Shown in pieces: positions 36,545-43,451 of a stretch of DNA of 43,451 nt; the stretch's first letter is position 1; every line of letters begins with the position of its first letter. This stretch comes from a virus, in the IMG/VR virus record IMGVR_UViG_3300038428_000168, positions 1 to 43,451 of that record, one strand, 5' to 3'. A model generated the notes under the pieces. It saw only the letters and a program-made list of their open reading frames with translations. It searched no databases and was not told the origin of the DNA. The position numbers were made by a program, and so were the translations under genes.

Positions 36545-36927
36545 GATTTCGATACTCCGGGTTGTGGTTGAACTAAAGGGTCGGCCACCACTGGAGGTGA
36601 GCCGTCGGAAGGCGTCTTGGTGGATTGCGTGTTAACCGTTGTGTTGGTGGTCGACTGACGGGCAACGACTACGCCAGCGCCGTCAACATCATCGGGGCTA
36701 CTTTGATAGCGCTGCTTGGCAATCCAAAAACCAACGGCCCCCGAAGCCAGCCCAAAGATACCGACGATCAAGGGGCTGACCATGGCTAATATTTTGTCAT
36801 TGGCGTTGTACGGTAAGAAAGCCGCAATGAGCAATCCGAATATAAGAACAAGCAACGCATAGATCAATAGAAAGGTGATATGCCGTTGTGTTTGGGCGGC
36901 GAATTGCTCTTTGTCGTTCATTCCCAT
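36541..36927 (-). CDS. Two-helix membrane protein, holin-like
   Basis: This 128-aa protein has membrane helices at about 19-38 (LLIYALLVLIFGLLIAAF) and 49-70 (MVSPLIVGIFGLASGAVGFW), then a hydrophilic Thr/Ser/Pro tail. Its place next to the lysozyme, with overlapping starts, fits a class II holin that times lysis. Similar two-helix proteins are also found elsewhere, so the holin role is inferred. Confidence 0.6.
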   Translation of the reverse strand: MGMNDKEQFAAQTQRHITFLLIYALLVLIFGLLIAAFLPYNANDKILAMVSPLIVGIFGLASGAVGFWIAKQRYQSSPDDVDGAGVVVARQSTTNTTVNTQSTKTPSDGSPPVVADPLVQPQPGVSKS

Positions 36928-37355
36928 ACTCCGGTTTCCATGACTCGCGCGTAAATTACCGCTCTATTGCCTACCTCAACCGCCCATTGCGAATTGAGCA
37001 TTTGCGCAGAAACTTCTGTGTAGTCGCCTTTTTCTATGGCAGCTATACAAAGTTTGAATTCACCGAACTTTGATGGTCCCAAATTAAAGATCATGCAGGT
37101 TACGATGCGTTGCCGCGCCGCGTCGAGGTCGGCATACCACGGATAGGCGCTCGCCGCTTTGAGGGCGGCGGCATAATCGACCTCGAACCAGGCGTCACAG
37201 CATGCCTGGGTAATGGGCTCGCCGGGCCATAGATTATCGGCTGGTCGGATTCGATGCCCGATGCCGCCGGTGGCATTGCTGCGCGTGTCGACGTAGACGA
37301 TGAGTTTCTCGCCCTCATCGCGAATCAGCCGCGTCTTGACGATGGGATCGCTCAT
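36918..37355 (-). CDS. GH24 lysozyme (endolysin)
   Basis: This 145-aa protein has the T4-lysozyme signature: Glu14 (RDEGEKL), Asp23 (YVDTRSN), Thr29 (ATGGIGH), in the E-x8-D-x5-T order of GH24. It cleaves the glycan backbone of peptidoglycan at lysis. There is no signal-anchor helix, so export through a holin is expected. Start and stop overlap neighbours by 4-10 bp. Confidence 0.92.
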   Translation of the reverse strand: MSDPIVKTRLIRDEGEKLIVYVDTRSNATGGIGHRIRPADNLWPGEPITQACCDAWFEVDYAAALKAASAYPWYADLDAARQRIVTCMIFNLGPSKFGEFKLCIAAIEKGDYTEVSAQMLNSQWAVEVGNRAVIYARVMETGVWE

Positions 37356-37687
37356 CGCTTCAGCAACTCATCGACGCGCTGATTCAGTGCACGTAATTCG
37401 TGGCCCTGCTCTTTTCGCATGTCCCGGATTTCTGCTCGTGTCTCGAAAGCCTGATCCCTGTTCTCGCTGTGCATGCGTAAACGCTCCTCGTGGAGGATCT
37501 TCATTTGCTCCGCCAATTCTTCACGTGAGGCCATTTGCGCAGTCTTGATTTCGAGGGAATCTATACGATCGTGGTCTTGCCTAAAAACCCATGCACAGAC
37601 GCCCACGATCACGCTCAGTAATCCGCCAACAAGGGCAATGATCCAGTTGAAGACAATCTGCAAGGTGGGCGGATGTATATCAGTCAT
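37352..37687 (-). CDS. Membrane-anchored coiled-coil protein (possible spanin)
   Basis: This 111-aa protein has one N-terminal membrane helix (VFNWIIALVGGLLSVIVGVC, about 12-32) followed by a charged coiled coil (EIKTAQMASREELAEQMKIL; RDQAFETRAEIRDMRKEQ). Inner-membrane spanins have this topology. No overlapping outer-membrane lipoprotein gene is seen, so the role is uncertain. Confidence 0.65.
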   Translation of the reverse strand: MTDIHPPTLQIVFNWIIALVGGLLSVIVGVCAWVFRQDHDRIDSLEIKTAQMASREELAEQMKILHEERLRMHSENRDQAFETRAEIRDMRKEQGHELRALNQRVDELLKR

Positions 37688-37699
37688 CCGGTAATCCTC

Positions 37700-39334
37700 T
37701 TAGGCCACGTAGAACTGCATGTCATCGATATAGGCAAGCGGCGAGCCCGACGTGGTGCCGGTCATTGAGATTACCAATGTTGCATGAACGGTGCCTGGGG
37801 GTGCCGCTGCTCCAAGACAACCCTGCACGTGCGTCCAAGAACTGACTGTTGCAGTATCATTCACTAAGGCGGTGCTTCCTGTGAGCGCGTTACCGGCAGC
37901 GTCGGTATAGTACAGGCTGATTGAAAATGCGGTACTGTTCCCCATCGTAGGAGCCTGCCACCAGAGGTCGCATATCGCGAATTGTCCAGGGACGCATGCG
38001 CGCATTGCTACAGCTCCTGGAAAGTTCGTGCTGCTGCCTGCGAACTGCATCGAGTATGTGCCGGTGTGTGCCTGCGCGCTCGATCGAGTTGGCGGCGTCG
38101 TTCCTGAGAGAGTCCAATCTGCTGCCCATGTCGCGCTTTCCATTGAACCGTACGCGAGTAAGTTCGCTCCTGGACCTATGCTCGGATGCTGATCTCCTGC
38201 AGCTAACGTAAGCCCAGCAACGCGAGTATTTCCACCACCGCCTACTAGATAGGTTGTGAGTGCGCGACCACCGCCATTGAGTGAGCAGTTCTCTATAACT
38301 ACTCCCCCTGTGTTGCCGGATGCCGAAGTGAAAAAGTCATAGGCCGTCTTCGCGCATTGGGTCGTTAATATCGAGTTCGTGATCGACAACAGCGATGGGT
38401 TAGTCGTATAGCCCCACACGTCCACGTCGGTTACGTTCTCCATGTGACACATGTTCACGTAACACTGCCCGGCCAGCACGTTGAAGGCTCGATAGAAGGT
38501 ATCGATCGAGCAATTCTGAAACCACGTATCGGAGTTCGGGCTGAGTAAGTTGAATAAGTAGAACTTGTTGTACCAGAAACAGTCTATGAACGTGTTGCGT
38601 TCGCCAGAGGCGACGGAAGAGACCTGAAGGCTGTACGATGTGTTCGCCGGACCACTCGTCTGCGTGAATTGGCATGCATTCCATGTATTACAGAAGGCAT
38701 TGCTCCCGATAGTAATGTCCACAATCCATTCGCGAAATTGGATATTGTTAAACTTGACTCCTGCTATTTCCACTGTTGCATTGTCGACCAAAAGAGCCGT
38801 ACTATTCACCAGAGCGCCAGGGCCGATGAGCACCGCATTAGAATAAGGATGCGCGGCATTCTCCAGTGGCGAGGTATTCGGATTGGTGTCACTGGGTAGG
38901 ATCTGCCACCAATTAGCAGCCGTTGAATGCGTGGCGTCGATAATCAAGCCGCCGAAATCGATCCCATAGATCGTGGGGTTGAGGGTCATGCCCATGTCTA
39001 GGCGCATCTTCCCGGCCGACTGCGGGAATCGGATAATGACGCTGTTATATTGCGACGCAACGGCAAGCAGATTTGCAAACTGTGTGTCGGATGATGTAAC
39101 GCCAGTAAAGTCGATACCATAACGGCGCGCATCAAGCTCCGGATAATCGTAGTTGGTGGGAGTCACCCCCGCAGCCGTCTCAGCCGGCGTGATAGCGTAA
39201 AAGAGGAAATTCCCAGGGGTACCGTAGTACGTGTTGTATCCCCCGCCATTGTTCTGCGAGATCGGGAATCTCTCGGTTCCAGATATAGGATTCGGCAGCG
39301 GAGAAAGGAGCGAAATTTGTTCTGGTGCTGGCAT
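37700..39334 (-). CDS. Tail spike (beta-helix plus jelly-roll)
   Basis: This 544-aa protein starts 1 bp after the upstream stop. The N-terminal 70 residues likely attach to the tail. Residues about 70-380 have the spaced aliphatic/Asn/Gly rhythm of a right-handed beta-helix (VEIAGVKFNNIQFREWIVDI; NTFIDCFWYNKFYLF). The C-terminal 150 residues (NLLAYGSMESATWAADWTLS ... GTYSMQFAGSST) resemble a carbohydrate-binding jelly roll. It presumably binds or degrades host surface polysaccharide. Catalytic residues cannot be named. Confidence 0.8.
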   Translation of the reverse strand: MPAPEQISLLSPLPNPISGTERFPISQNNGGGYNTYYGTPGNFLFYAITPAETAAGVTPTNYDYPELDARRYGIDFTGVTSSDTQFANLLAVASQYNSVIIRFPQSAGKMRLDMGMTLNPTIYGIDFGGLIIDATHSTAANWWQILPSDTNPNTSPLENAAHPYSNAVLIGPGALVNSTALLVDNATVEIAGVKFNNIQFREWIVDITIGSNAFCNTWNACQFTQTSGPANTSYSLQVSSVASGERNTFIDCFWYNKFYLFNLLSPNSDTWFQNCSIDTFYRAFNVLAGQCYVNMCHMENVTDVDVWGYTTNPSLLSITNSILTTQCAKTAYDFFTSASGNTGGVVIENCSLNGGGRALTTYLVGGGGNTRVAGLTLAAGDQHPSIGPGANLLAYGSMESATWAADWTLSGTTPPTRSSAQAHTGTYSMQFAGSSTNFPGAVAMRACVPGQFAICDLWWQAPTMGNSTAFSISLYYTDAAGNALTGSTALVNDTATVSSWTHVQGCLGAAAPPGTVHATLVISMTGTTSGSPLAYIDDMQFYVA

Positions 39335-39335
39335 G

Positions 39336-40244
39336 CTATTTTCCTATTACCCTATACGAAACGACACCGCCGCCGAAGTTACCGGAAATATAGGTAGTCG
39401 CACCATTCGGTGTCCAAATGACTTCTTGATTCACATTGACAGGCGTGTATTGCACATTGAGCACAGCGGCCGGAAACGCCAGCGGCAAAATAATATTGTT
39501 CGCACCGCCCGCCGCACTGTACTGCCCCCACTGCTCGATCGAGCCGTCGGAATTCTTGCGCCAGCCGTTCGTCAGTAAACTAGAGCCCGGAAAGACTTGA
39601 GCGAGAGTGGCATAGTTCGCAAGGTTCGCCGAGAACTGCAATTGAAACGCCGATCCGTTCCAGACCGAGGTATACATGCCGCCCGCAACAATCGTCCCCG
39701 CGGGAACTTGTACCCCGGGAAGCAGCAGCAAAGAGGCTGATCCAAAGCCGTCGTTGAATACCGAGTTCCCGGTATTGGTGTTCGCCGCCTTCCATCGGAC
39801 CGGCATACCGACGACGTGTTGAGTCAGCGGGGGAGTCAGGACTACCGCATAGTGATTGGCTGATCCCGTGTCGATCGCATAGTTGCCGCCTTGCGCTTGC
39901 GACGCGAAAGCCTGAATGAACGCCCCTGCGGAACCCGCCGTGCAGTAGTTCGAGATGAAATCCCCGGCATTCCACGTCAATGGCGTCGTGCCTTCTTGCG
40001 CACGGACGATCGTGTACGTGATACCGCTCGTCGCAGTGACGAGAACGATCTCGAGCGAGTTCGGCGTGCTGTTCTTTTGCAGCGTGGCCACAAACGCTTG
40101 CGGCGGTGTGGAACCTGGAGTGATGGTCGGAAACAAGGCACTCGATGAAACGGTGAGCACAAGCCCCGCCGAAGTCAGCGGTGTCGCCAGCGTGACTTGC
40201 TGCGCGTTGTCGGCAAACAGTAATTGATAATTCGCGTACGACAT
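39336..40244 (-). CDS. Tail fibre-like protein
   Basis: This 302-aa protein has near its C-terminus GWRKNSDGSIEQWGQYSAAG, a phrase common to tail fibre ends of the gp53-like type. The N-terminal half reads as a baseplate-attached beta domain (YQLLFADNAQQVTLATPLTS). It is followed on the same operon by the tail spike. It probably contributes to host recognition. Confidence 0.75.
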   Translation of the reverse strand: MSYANYQLLFADNAQQVTLATPLTSAGLVLTVSSSALFPTITPGSTPPQAFVATLQKNSTPNSLEIVLVTATSGITYTIVRAQEGTTPLTWNAGDFISNYCTAGSAGAFIQAFASQAQGGNYAIDTGSANHYAVVLTPPLTQHVVGMPVRWKAANTNTGNSVFNDGFGSASLLLLPGVQVPAGTIVAGGMYTSVWNGSAFQLQFSANLANYATLAQVFPGSSLLTNGWRKNSDGSIEQWGQYSAAGGANNIILPLAFPAAVLNVQYTPVNVNQEVIWTPNGATTYISGNFGGGVVSYRVIGK

Positions 40245-40247
40245 TTG

Positions 40248-41312
40248 TCAACCTTGGAGTAAGAATCCGCCGGGGTTTCCGTTGACATCAACGATCAAGG
40301 CCCCACCCGCGGCCCCATCGACATCAGTCAAAATCTCGATCGCTAGACACGTGCAGGAAATCGACACTACTACCGTGGTCGTCGCCAAGGTCACCGTATC
40401 CGTAATCGTACATAGCGCAATCGCGGTGTAGGTATTGCCAATCGTTCCACCCGTTAAGGTGAAAGCAGTCGTGACCGCAGTCGGCGAATTACACGTGATA
40501 AAAGGCGAACTGCCCGCTAAAAACGTCCACGCATAGGTAAAGCTACCGCTGCCCGCGATTACGCTTATCGTCGTGGTTCCCGTCACTTGCCCGGATGCGG
40601 TTCCTGAGGATACGAGACTTCGCGGGGTTGCAGTGGCGATCATCGGCGCCACGATCACACAACTGTAGGTATATTGCAGAGGCAGTTCGAGCGCTTGACC
40701 TTCGAACGCGGCTTGGAACACCTGCAGTATCCCTGGAGTCAGCGTCGCATATTGCGAGAGAATCGATTCCGAAATGGTAACGATGCATGTCGATCCTGAA
40801 AACGTCACTCCAATGGCTTGCGTATTCTCGCAGCCCACTTGGAAGCCAGGATAAAACGGATTCGGATCAATGCCGTTGACCCCTAAAATGAAACGCATCA
40901 CGCGGCGCTTCAACCACGTCGGCGTAAATCGAAATCCATCAGCCTTGTAAAAATCCCACGTCAAAATACGCTGGAACATATCGTCCGTCAGCGTGTAGTA
41001 CGTCTGCGATGCCGGAGTAGAACCGTTGTAGGCCGTCGTGTTATAGGCAACGGTGTTGTAAGCACCAAAGGCGGCCGAGAGTTGGCTTTCAAGCGATGTC
41101 CGTGTCAGCCCATACAGCCCCTCCACGACCCAATCGAGTAACGGCCCCGAGAGTCCCGGATAATACGGAAGTCCCACTGTCGCGAACCAGGAAACGTAAT
41201 ACTGCGCAGCGCCGTTGAAGGCATCGAAGAACGGCGTGACATCATCGCTGCCGTCATCGTTCGCCGGCTGATACTCTTGGTAGAGGTAGGCTGGAATGAC
41301 TTCGGCGAGCAT
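40248..41312 (-). CDS. Baseplate or tail-tip protein
   Basis: This 354-aa protein begins MLAEVIPAYLYQEYQPANDD and continues FFDAFNGAAQYYVSWFATVG. A central LTWDFYKADGFRFTPTWLKR helix group is followed by a beta-rich C-terminus with an Ig-like or PKD-like segment (VIAGSGSFTYAWTFLAGSSP). Its start shares a base with the baseplate J gene stop. It fits the position of a J/I-type baseplate component, but I do not recognise a family. Confidence 0.65.
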   Translation of the reverse strand: MLAEVIPAYLYQEYQPANDDGSDDVTPFFDAFNGAAQYYVSWFATVGLPYYPGLSGPLLDWVVEGLYGLTRTSLESQLSAAFGAYNTVAYNTTAYNGSTPASQTYYTLTDDMFQRILTWDFYKADGFRFTPTWLKRRVMRFILGVNGIDPNPFYPGFQVGCENTQAIGVTFSGSTCIVTISESILSQYATLTPGILQVFQAAFEGQALELPLQYTYSCVIVAPMIATATPRSLVSSGTASGQVTGTTTISVIAGSGSFTYAWTFLAGSSPFITCNSPTAVTTAFTLTGGTIGNTYTAIALCTITDTVTLATTTVVVSISCTCLAIEILTDVDGAAGGALIVDVNGNPGGFLLQG

Positions 41313-42532
41313 CAGCCTTGCACCGCCGTGACGACTGTGGGAACGCAGGAGAAAATCGTTTCAGCGTCCACATTAGGGATGATGCCGGTTCCCGAGGTCG
41401 GCGGCGTGAGCGTGCTATTGATGTACACCGCAATCACCAGCCGTGTCAAAAGTGCGGTCGGCAATATCGAAGCGGTCGCAGCTTGAAAGATCGCATCCAG
41501 CTCGAACATATTGATCGGTTGGCCGGGGGCCAGTGAATTGATGTAGGCCGCTGTCGGACCCTGTACCAATCCTTGAAACGATCCGCCTTGCGTAAAATCC
41601 GATGCCGTCGTGTTCCAGGTGTAGGCCACCGAGGTAACCGTCGAGGTCTGAGTTGCCACGAACAAAATGTCGACCGTATTCGGGAAATCGATCAGCGATA
41701 CCGTGATATTTCTACCCGAGTTGATTGCGGAACCTTGCAGAATCGACGGGTTATCGATAGCCGTATAGATCGCATAGGCGATCGCATACACATCACCGCC
41801 GGTGGCGATGACTCGAATTCCTCCCGAGGCCGCCACCGCACTCGAATTGCTCGCCGTCACTCCAGGGACGTTGCAGAGTTGCGTCATGATGAAGCGGAAG
41901 CCACCCACACAGGCCGCAAGTCCCGCTTGCAACGTCCGGGCACGCCAGGCATAGTTTGGCTCCAGCCCCGTCCCTGGCGTGCCTGCTCCAGCATTACCAA
42001 CGGATAGCGTGACGGTCGCCGGATATCCGGTAAGTATCGTCGTGACGACATCTTCAGGCACCGGGAATGTACTTCCCGCAACCACCGAAATCGCATTGAG
42101 CGCACTCGAACTACCGCCGCTCTGAATCACCCCACCGCTTTGCAGGGCATACGTGTTGGTGCCGTCGCTGACTAAGAACCCTTGCGGGATGACGAAACCG
42201 ACGGTTCCAATGAACGTGACGAAGACCGACGTATTGGTCGGCTGTCCCTGCGGCGTGCCGTAAATCTGCGCGAGCTGCGTCAGCGTAAAGAGATTCGCGG
42301 CATTCGGCGTTAGTGAATTGATCGCCTCGACGCGGGACTGGTCACACTGTGACGTAGCAGCCGTGACCGTGCTCGACATGTCCTCGATCAAGAGCCCCGG
42401 CAGGTTGTTCGTATACCCTGGTGACTCCGCAGTCACGCTCGCGGTTAACTGCTGTTGCAATACCGCAGGCGGTGTAGGCACAGCACCGGCTGCATCGAGT
42501 TCAACGGGGAAATCGAAAGGAAATCCGCTCAT
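41312..42532 (-). CDS. Baseplate J-like protein
   Basis: This 406-aa protein has the P2 gpJ-like pattern: TESPGYTNNLPGLLIEDMSS, TAATSQCDQSRVEAINSLTP, then RARTLQAGLAACVGGFRFIM and GGDVYAIAYAIY. It is a structural wedge of contractile-tail baseplates. Length is normal. Its presence suggests a myovirus-type tail, though some siphoviruses carry J-like proteins. Confidence 0.85.
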   Translation of the reverse strand: MSGFPFDFPVELDAAGAVPTPPAVLQQQLTASVTAESPGYTNNLPGLLIEDMSSTVTAATSQCDQSRVEAINSLTPNAANLFTLTQLAQIYGTPQGQPTNTSVFVTFIGTVGFVIPQGFLVSDGTNTYALQSGGVIQSGGSSSALNAISVVAGSTFPVPEDVVTTILTGYPATVTLSVGNAGAGTPGTGLEPNYAWRARTLQAGLAACVGGFRFIMTQLCNVPGVTASNSSAVAASGGIRVIATGGDVYAIAYAIYTAIDNPSILQGSAINSGRNITVSLIDFPNTVDILFVATQTSTVTSVAYTWNTTASDFTQGGSFQGLVQGPTAAYINSLAPGQPINMFELDAIFQAATASILPTALLTRLVIAVYINSTLTPPTSGTGIIPNVDAETIFSCVPTVVTAVQG

Positions 42533-43014
42533 CAGAAAGATCCAACCACCCAGTACGAACTGACGCCATCCCAGACGAGGATCACGCCATTACCGCTGAG
42601 GCCGCCGAGACCCTCTCCAGTGCCCAGAAGCGTCCAGTTCGTATTGCCATCGACGGTATTCTGGACGGTCACGTTCATGGTCGCGCCCGTGGCCGCTTTG
42701 ACCATGTACACCTTGCCAGCGGGGATGCCCGAGGTCGGCAGGTCTACCAACTGCTGTGCCCCAGCGGCAACGGCGGCAGCGTTGAGGGTCACCTTAATAA
42801 AACCGTCCGTGGCCAGCGCGCGATAGTTATATCCATTGCCAGAAACGAAGGTGGGACAGTCCGTCGATACGAAAGTTTGTGAACCCGCAGTGACGAGCGC
42901 CGTACCGTCAGCACCCAAAATACCCACAGGCAACGCATTGATAAGCCCCGATCCATTGGGTGAGGGGAACGGTCCCATTGAATTACTAGAACCCCAACCG
43001 GCAATTTTCTTCAT
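42532..43014 (-). CDS. Hypothetical baseplate-region protein
   Basis: This 160-aa protein reads GWGSSNSMGPFPSPNGSGLI, AGKVYMVKAATGATMNVTVQ and ILVWDGVSSYWVVGSF. It is beta-rich with a repeated VxVxxT rhythm, perhaps a small tail or baseplate hub protein. It shares one base with baseplate J. No family is recognised. Confidence 0.6.
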   Translation of the reverse strand: MKKIAGWGSSNSMGPFPSPNGSGLINALPVGILGADGTALVTAGSQTFVSTDCPTFVSGNGYNYRALATDGFIKVTLNAAAVAAGAQQLVDLPTSGIPAGKVYMVKAATGATMNVTVQNTVDGNTNWTLLGTGEGLGGLSGNGVILVWDGVSSYWVVGSF

Positions 43015-43022
43015 GGATACCC

Positions 43023-43451
43023 TTAAATTGGAAGCGGAATGCTCGCGTTAAATACCGTACCCGAATGCAGCAACGCCGTGATGTTGTAGGTCGGCGGCGC
43101 TGGCGGTTTACCCGGATTACGCGATACTTGTAATGCTGCGAAGAACGGTGAATAGAGTTGCTGTGTCACGCCGACATAGTAGTCGGGGTACACTTGTTGG
43201 ATTACGGATTGCGTTTGCGGGATACCCGCAGAGCTCCAAAACGGGCTCTCGTTCAAGTTCAAAAGTAGGCACTGACACAATGCGGTCGCGTACAGAAGAT
43301 CGTTTGAACCGTTTGCGTCGGTCGAAATCGTAACCCATTTCTTGTACGGACCACCACTCGGATTATAGATAATCGAGCCATCGGGATTTGTGACGGTGAT
43401 CCGGCCGAAAATTCTCACGTTGGTATCGTGATCGAGCAACTTTCGAAGCTC
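43023..43451 (-). CDS. Partial tail/baseplate protein
   Basis: At least 138 codons are visible and the frame is open to the right window edge, so the start is probably outside; the first possible internal start is TTG at 43439. RIFGRITVTNPDGSIIYNPS and SDLLYATALCQCLLLNLNES are seen. It resembles small phage baseplate proteins upstream of gpJ (GPW/XkdS-like position), but the family is not certain. Confidence 0.6.
   Translation of the reverse strand, partial: ELRKLLDHDTNVRIFGRITVTNPDGSIIYNPSGGPYKKWVTISTDANGSNDLLYATALCQCLLLNLNESPFWSSAGIPQTQSVIQQVYPDYYVGVTQQLYSPFFAALQVSRNPGKPPAPPTYNITALLHSGTVFNASIPLPI

Overview
The window is part of a tailed-phage or prophage genome (Caudoviricetes), most likely from a proteobacterial host. 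The supporting evidence is a terminase pair, a baseplate J-like protein, a tail spike, a lysozyme, a phage primase and helicase, and an Erf/YqaJ recombination pair. Two insertion sequences of types common in Proteobacteria (IS1595 and IS200/IS605) are also present. No tRNA, CRISPR array or complete integrase was seen. Head and most tail genes are absent. Both window ends lie in leftward late genes (terminase side at the left, baseplate side at the right), which fits a circular or permuted map whose capsid and tail block lies outside the window.

Layout. (1) 12098 to 1, minus strand: a small repressor at 12098, then replication genes (DUF1376 protein, SF2 helicase, Toprim primase), a chain of small genes with two nuclease-like proteins, a Q-like antiterminator (5556-5945), a strong terminator (5307-5335), and late genes leading into the small and large terminase. 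A 2255-bp IS1595 element with cargo genes (2328-4582, perfect 8-bp target duplication) lies between the late small genes and the terminase. (2) 12197 to 34812, plus strand: about 50 small early genes, mostly joined by ATGA, GTGA or TGATG stop/start overlaps. They include a TnpB remnant, a DUF7666-type protein with twelve perfect 27-bp repeats, a SNF2-like helicase, two DNA methyltransferases, Erf and YqaJ recombination proteins, a Ref-like nuclease, an RNA ligase-like protein, a secreted protein with a GlyGly-CTERM-like tail, and many tiny zinc-ribbon proteins. An IS605-type element lies at 26213-27767. (3) 43451 to 35150, minus strand: baseplate, tail fibre, tail spike, lysozyme, holin-like membrane proteins and a permuted NlpC/P60-like protein. 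The plus and minus blocks converge at 34813-35149 on a 14-bp-stem hairpin.

How it works together. The divergent region 12099-12196 carries a repeated operator-like motif and separates the repressor and replication arm from the early accessory arm. The Q-like protein and the terminator behind it are placed as a lambda-type late switch. Erf, YqaJ and Ref form a recombination module. Most notable are the repeat array whose units differ only at two amino-acid-changing sites, the phage protein with a host-style CTERM sorting tail, the HEPN-motif cargo gene of the IS1595 element, and a 73-bp duplication that created a chimeric integrase-fragment gene.
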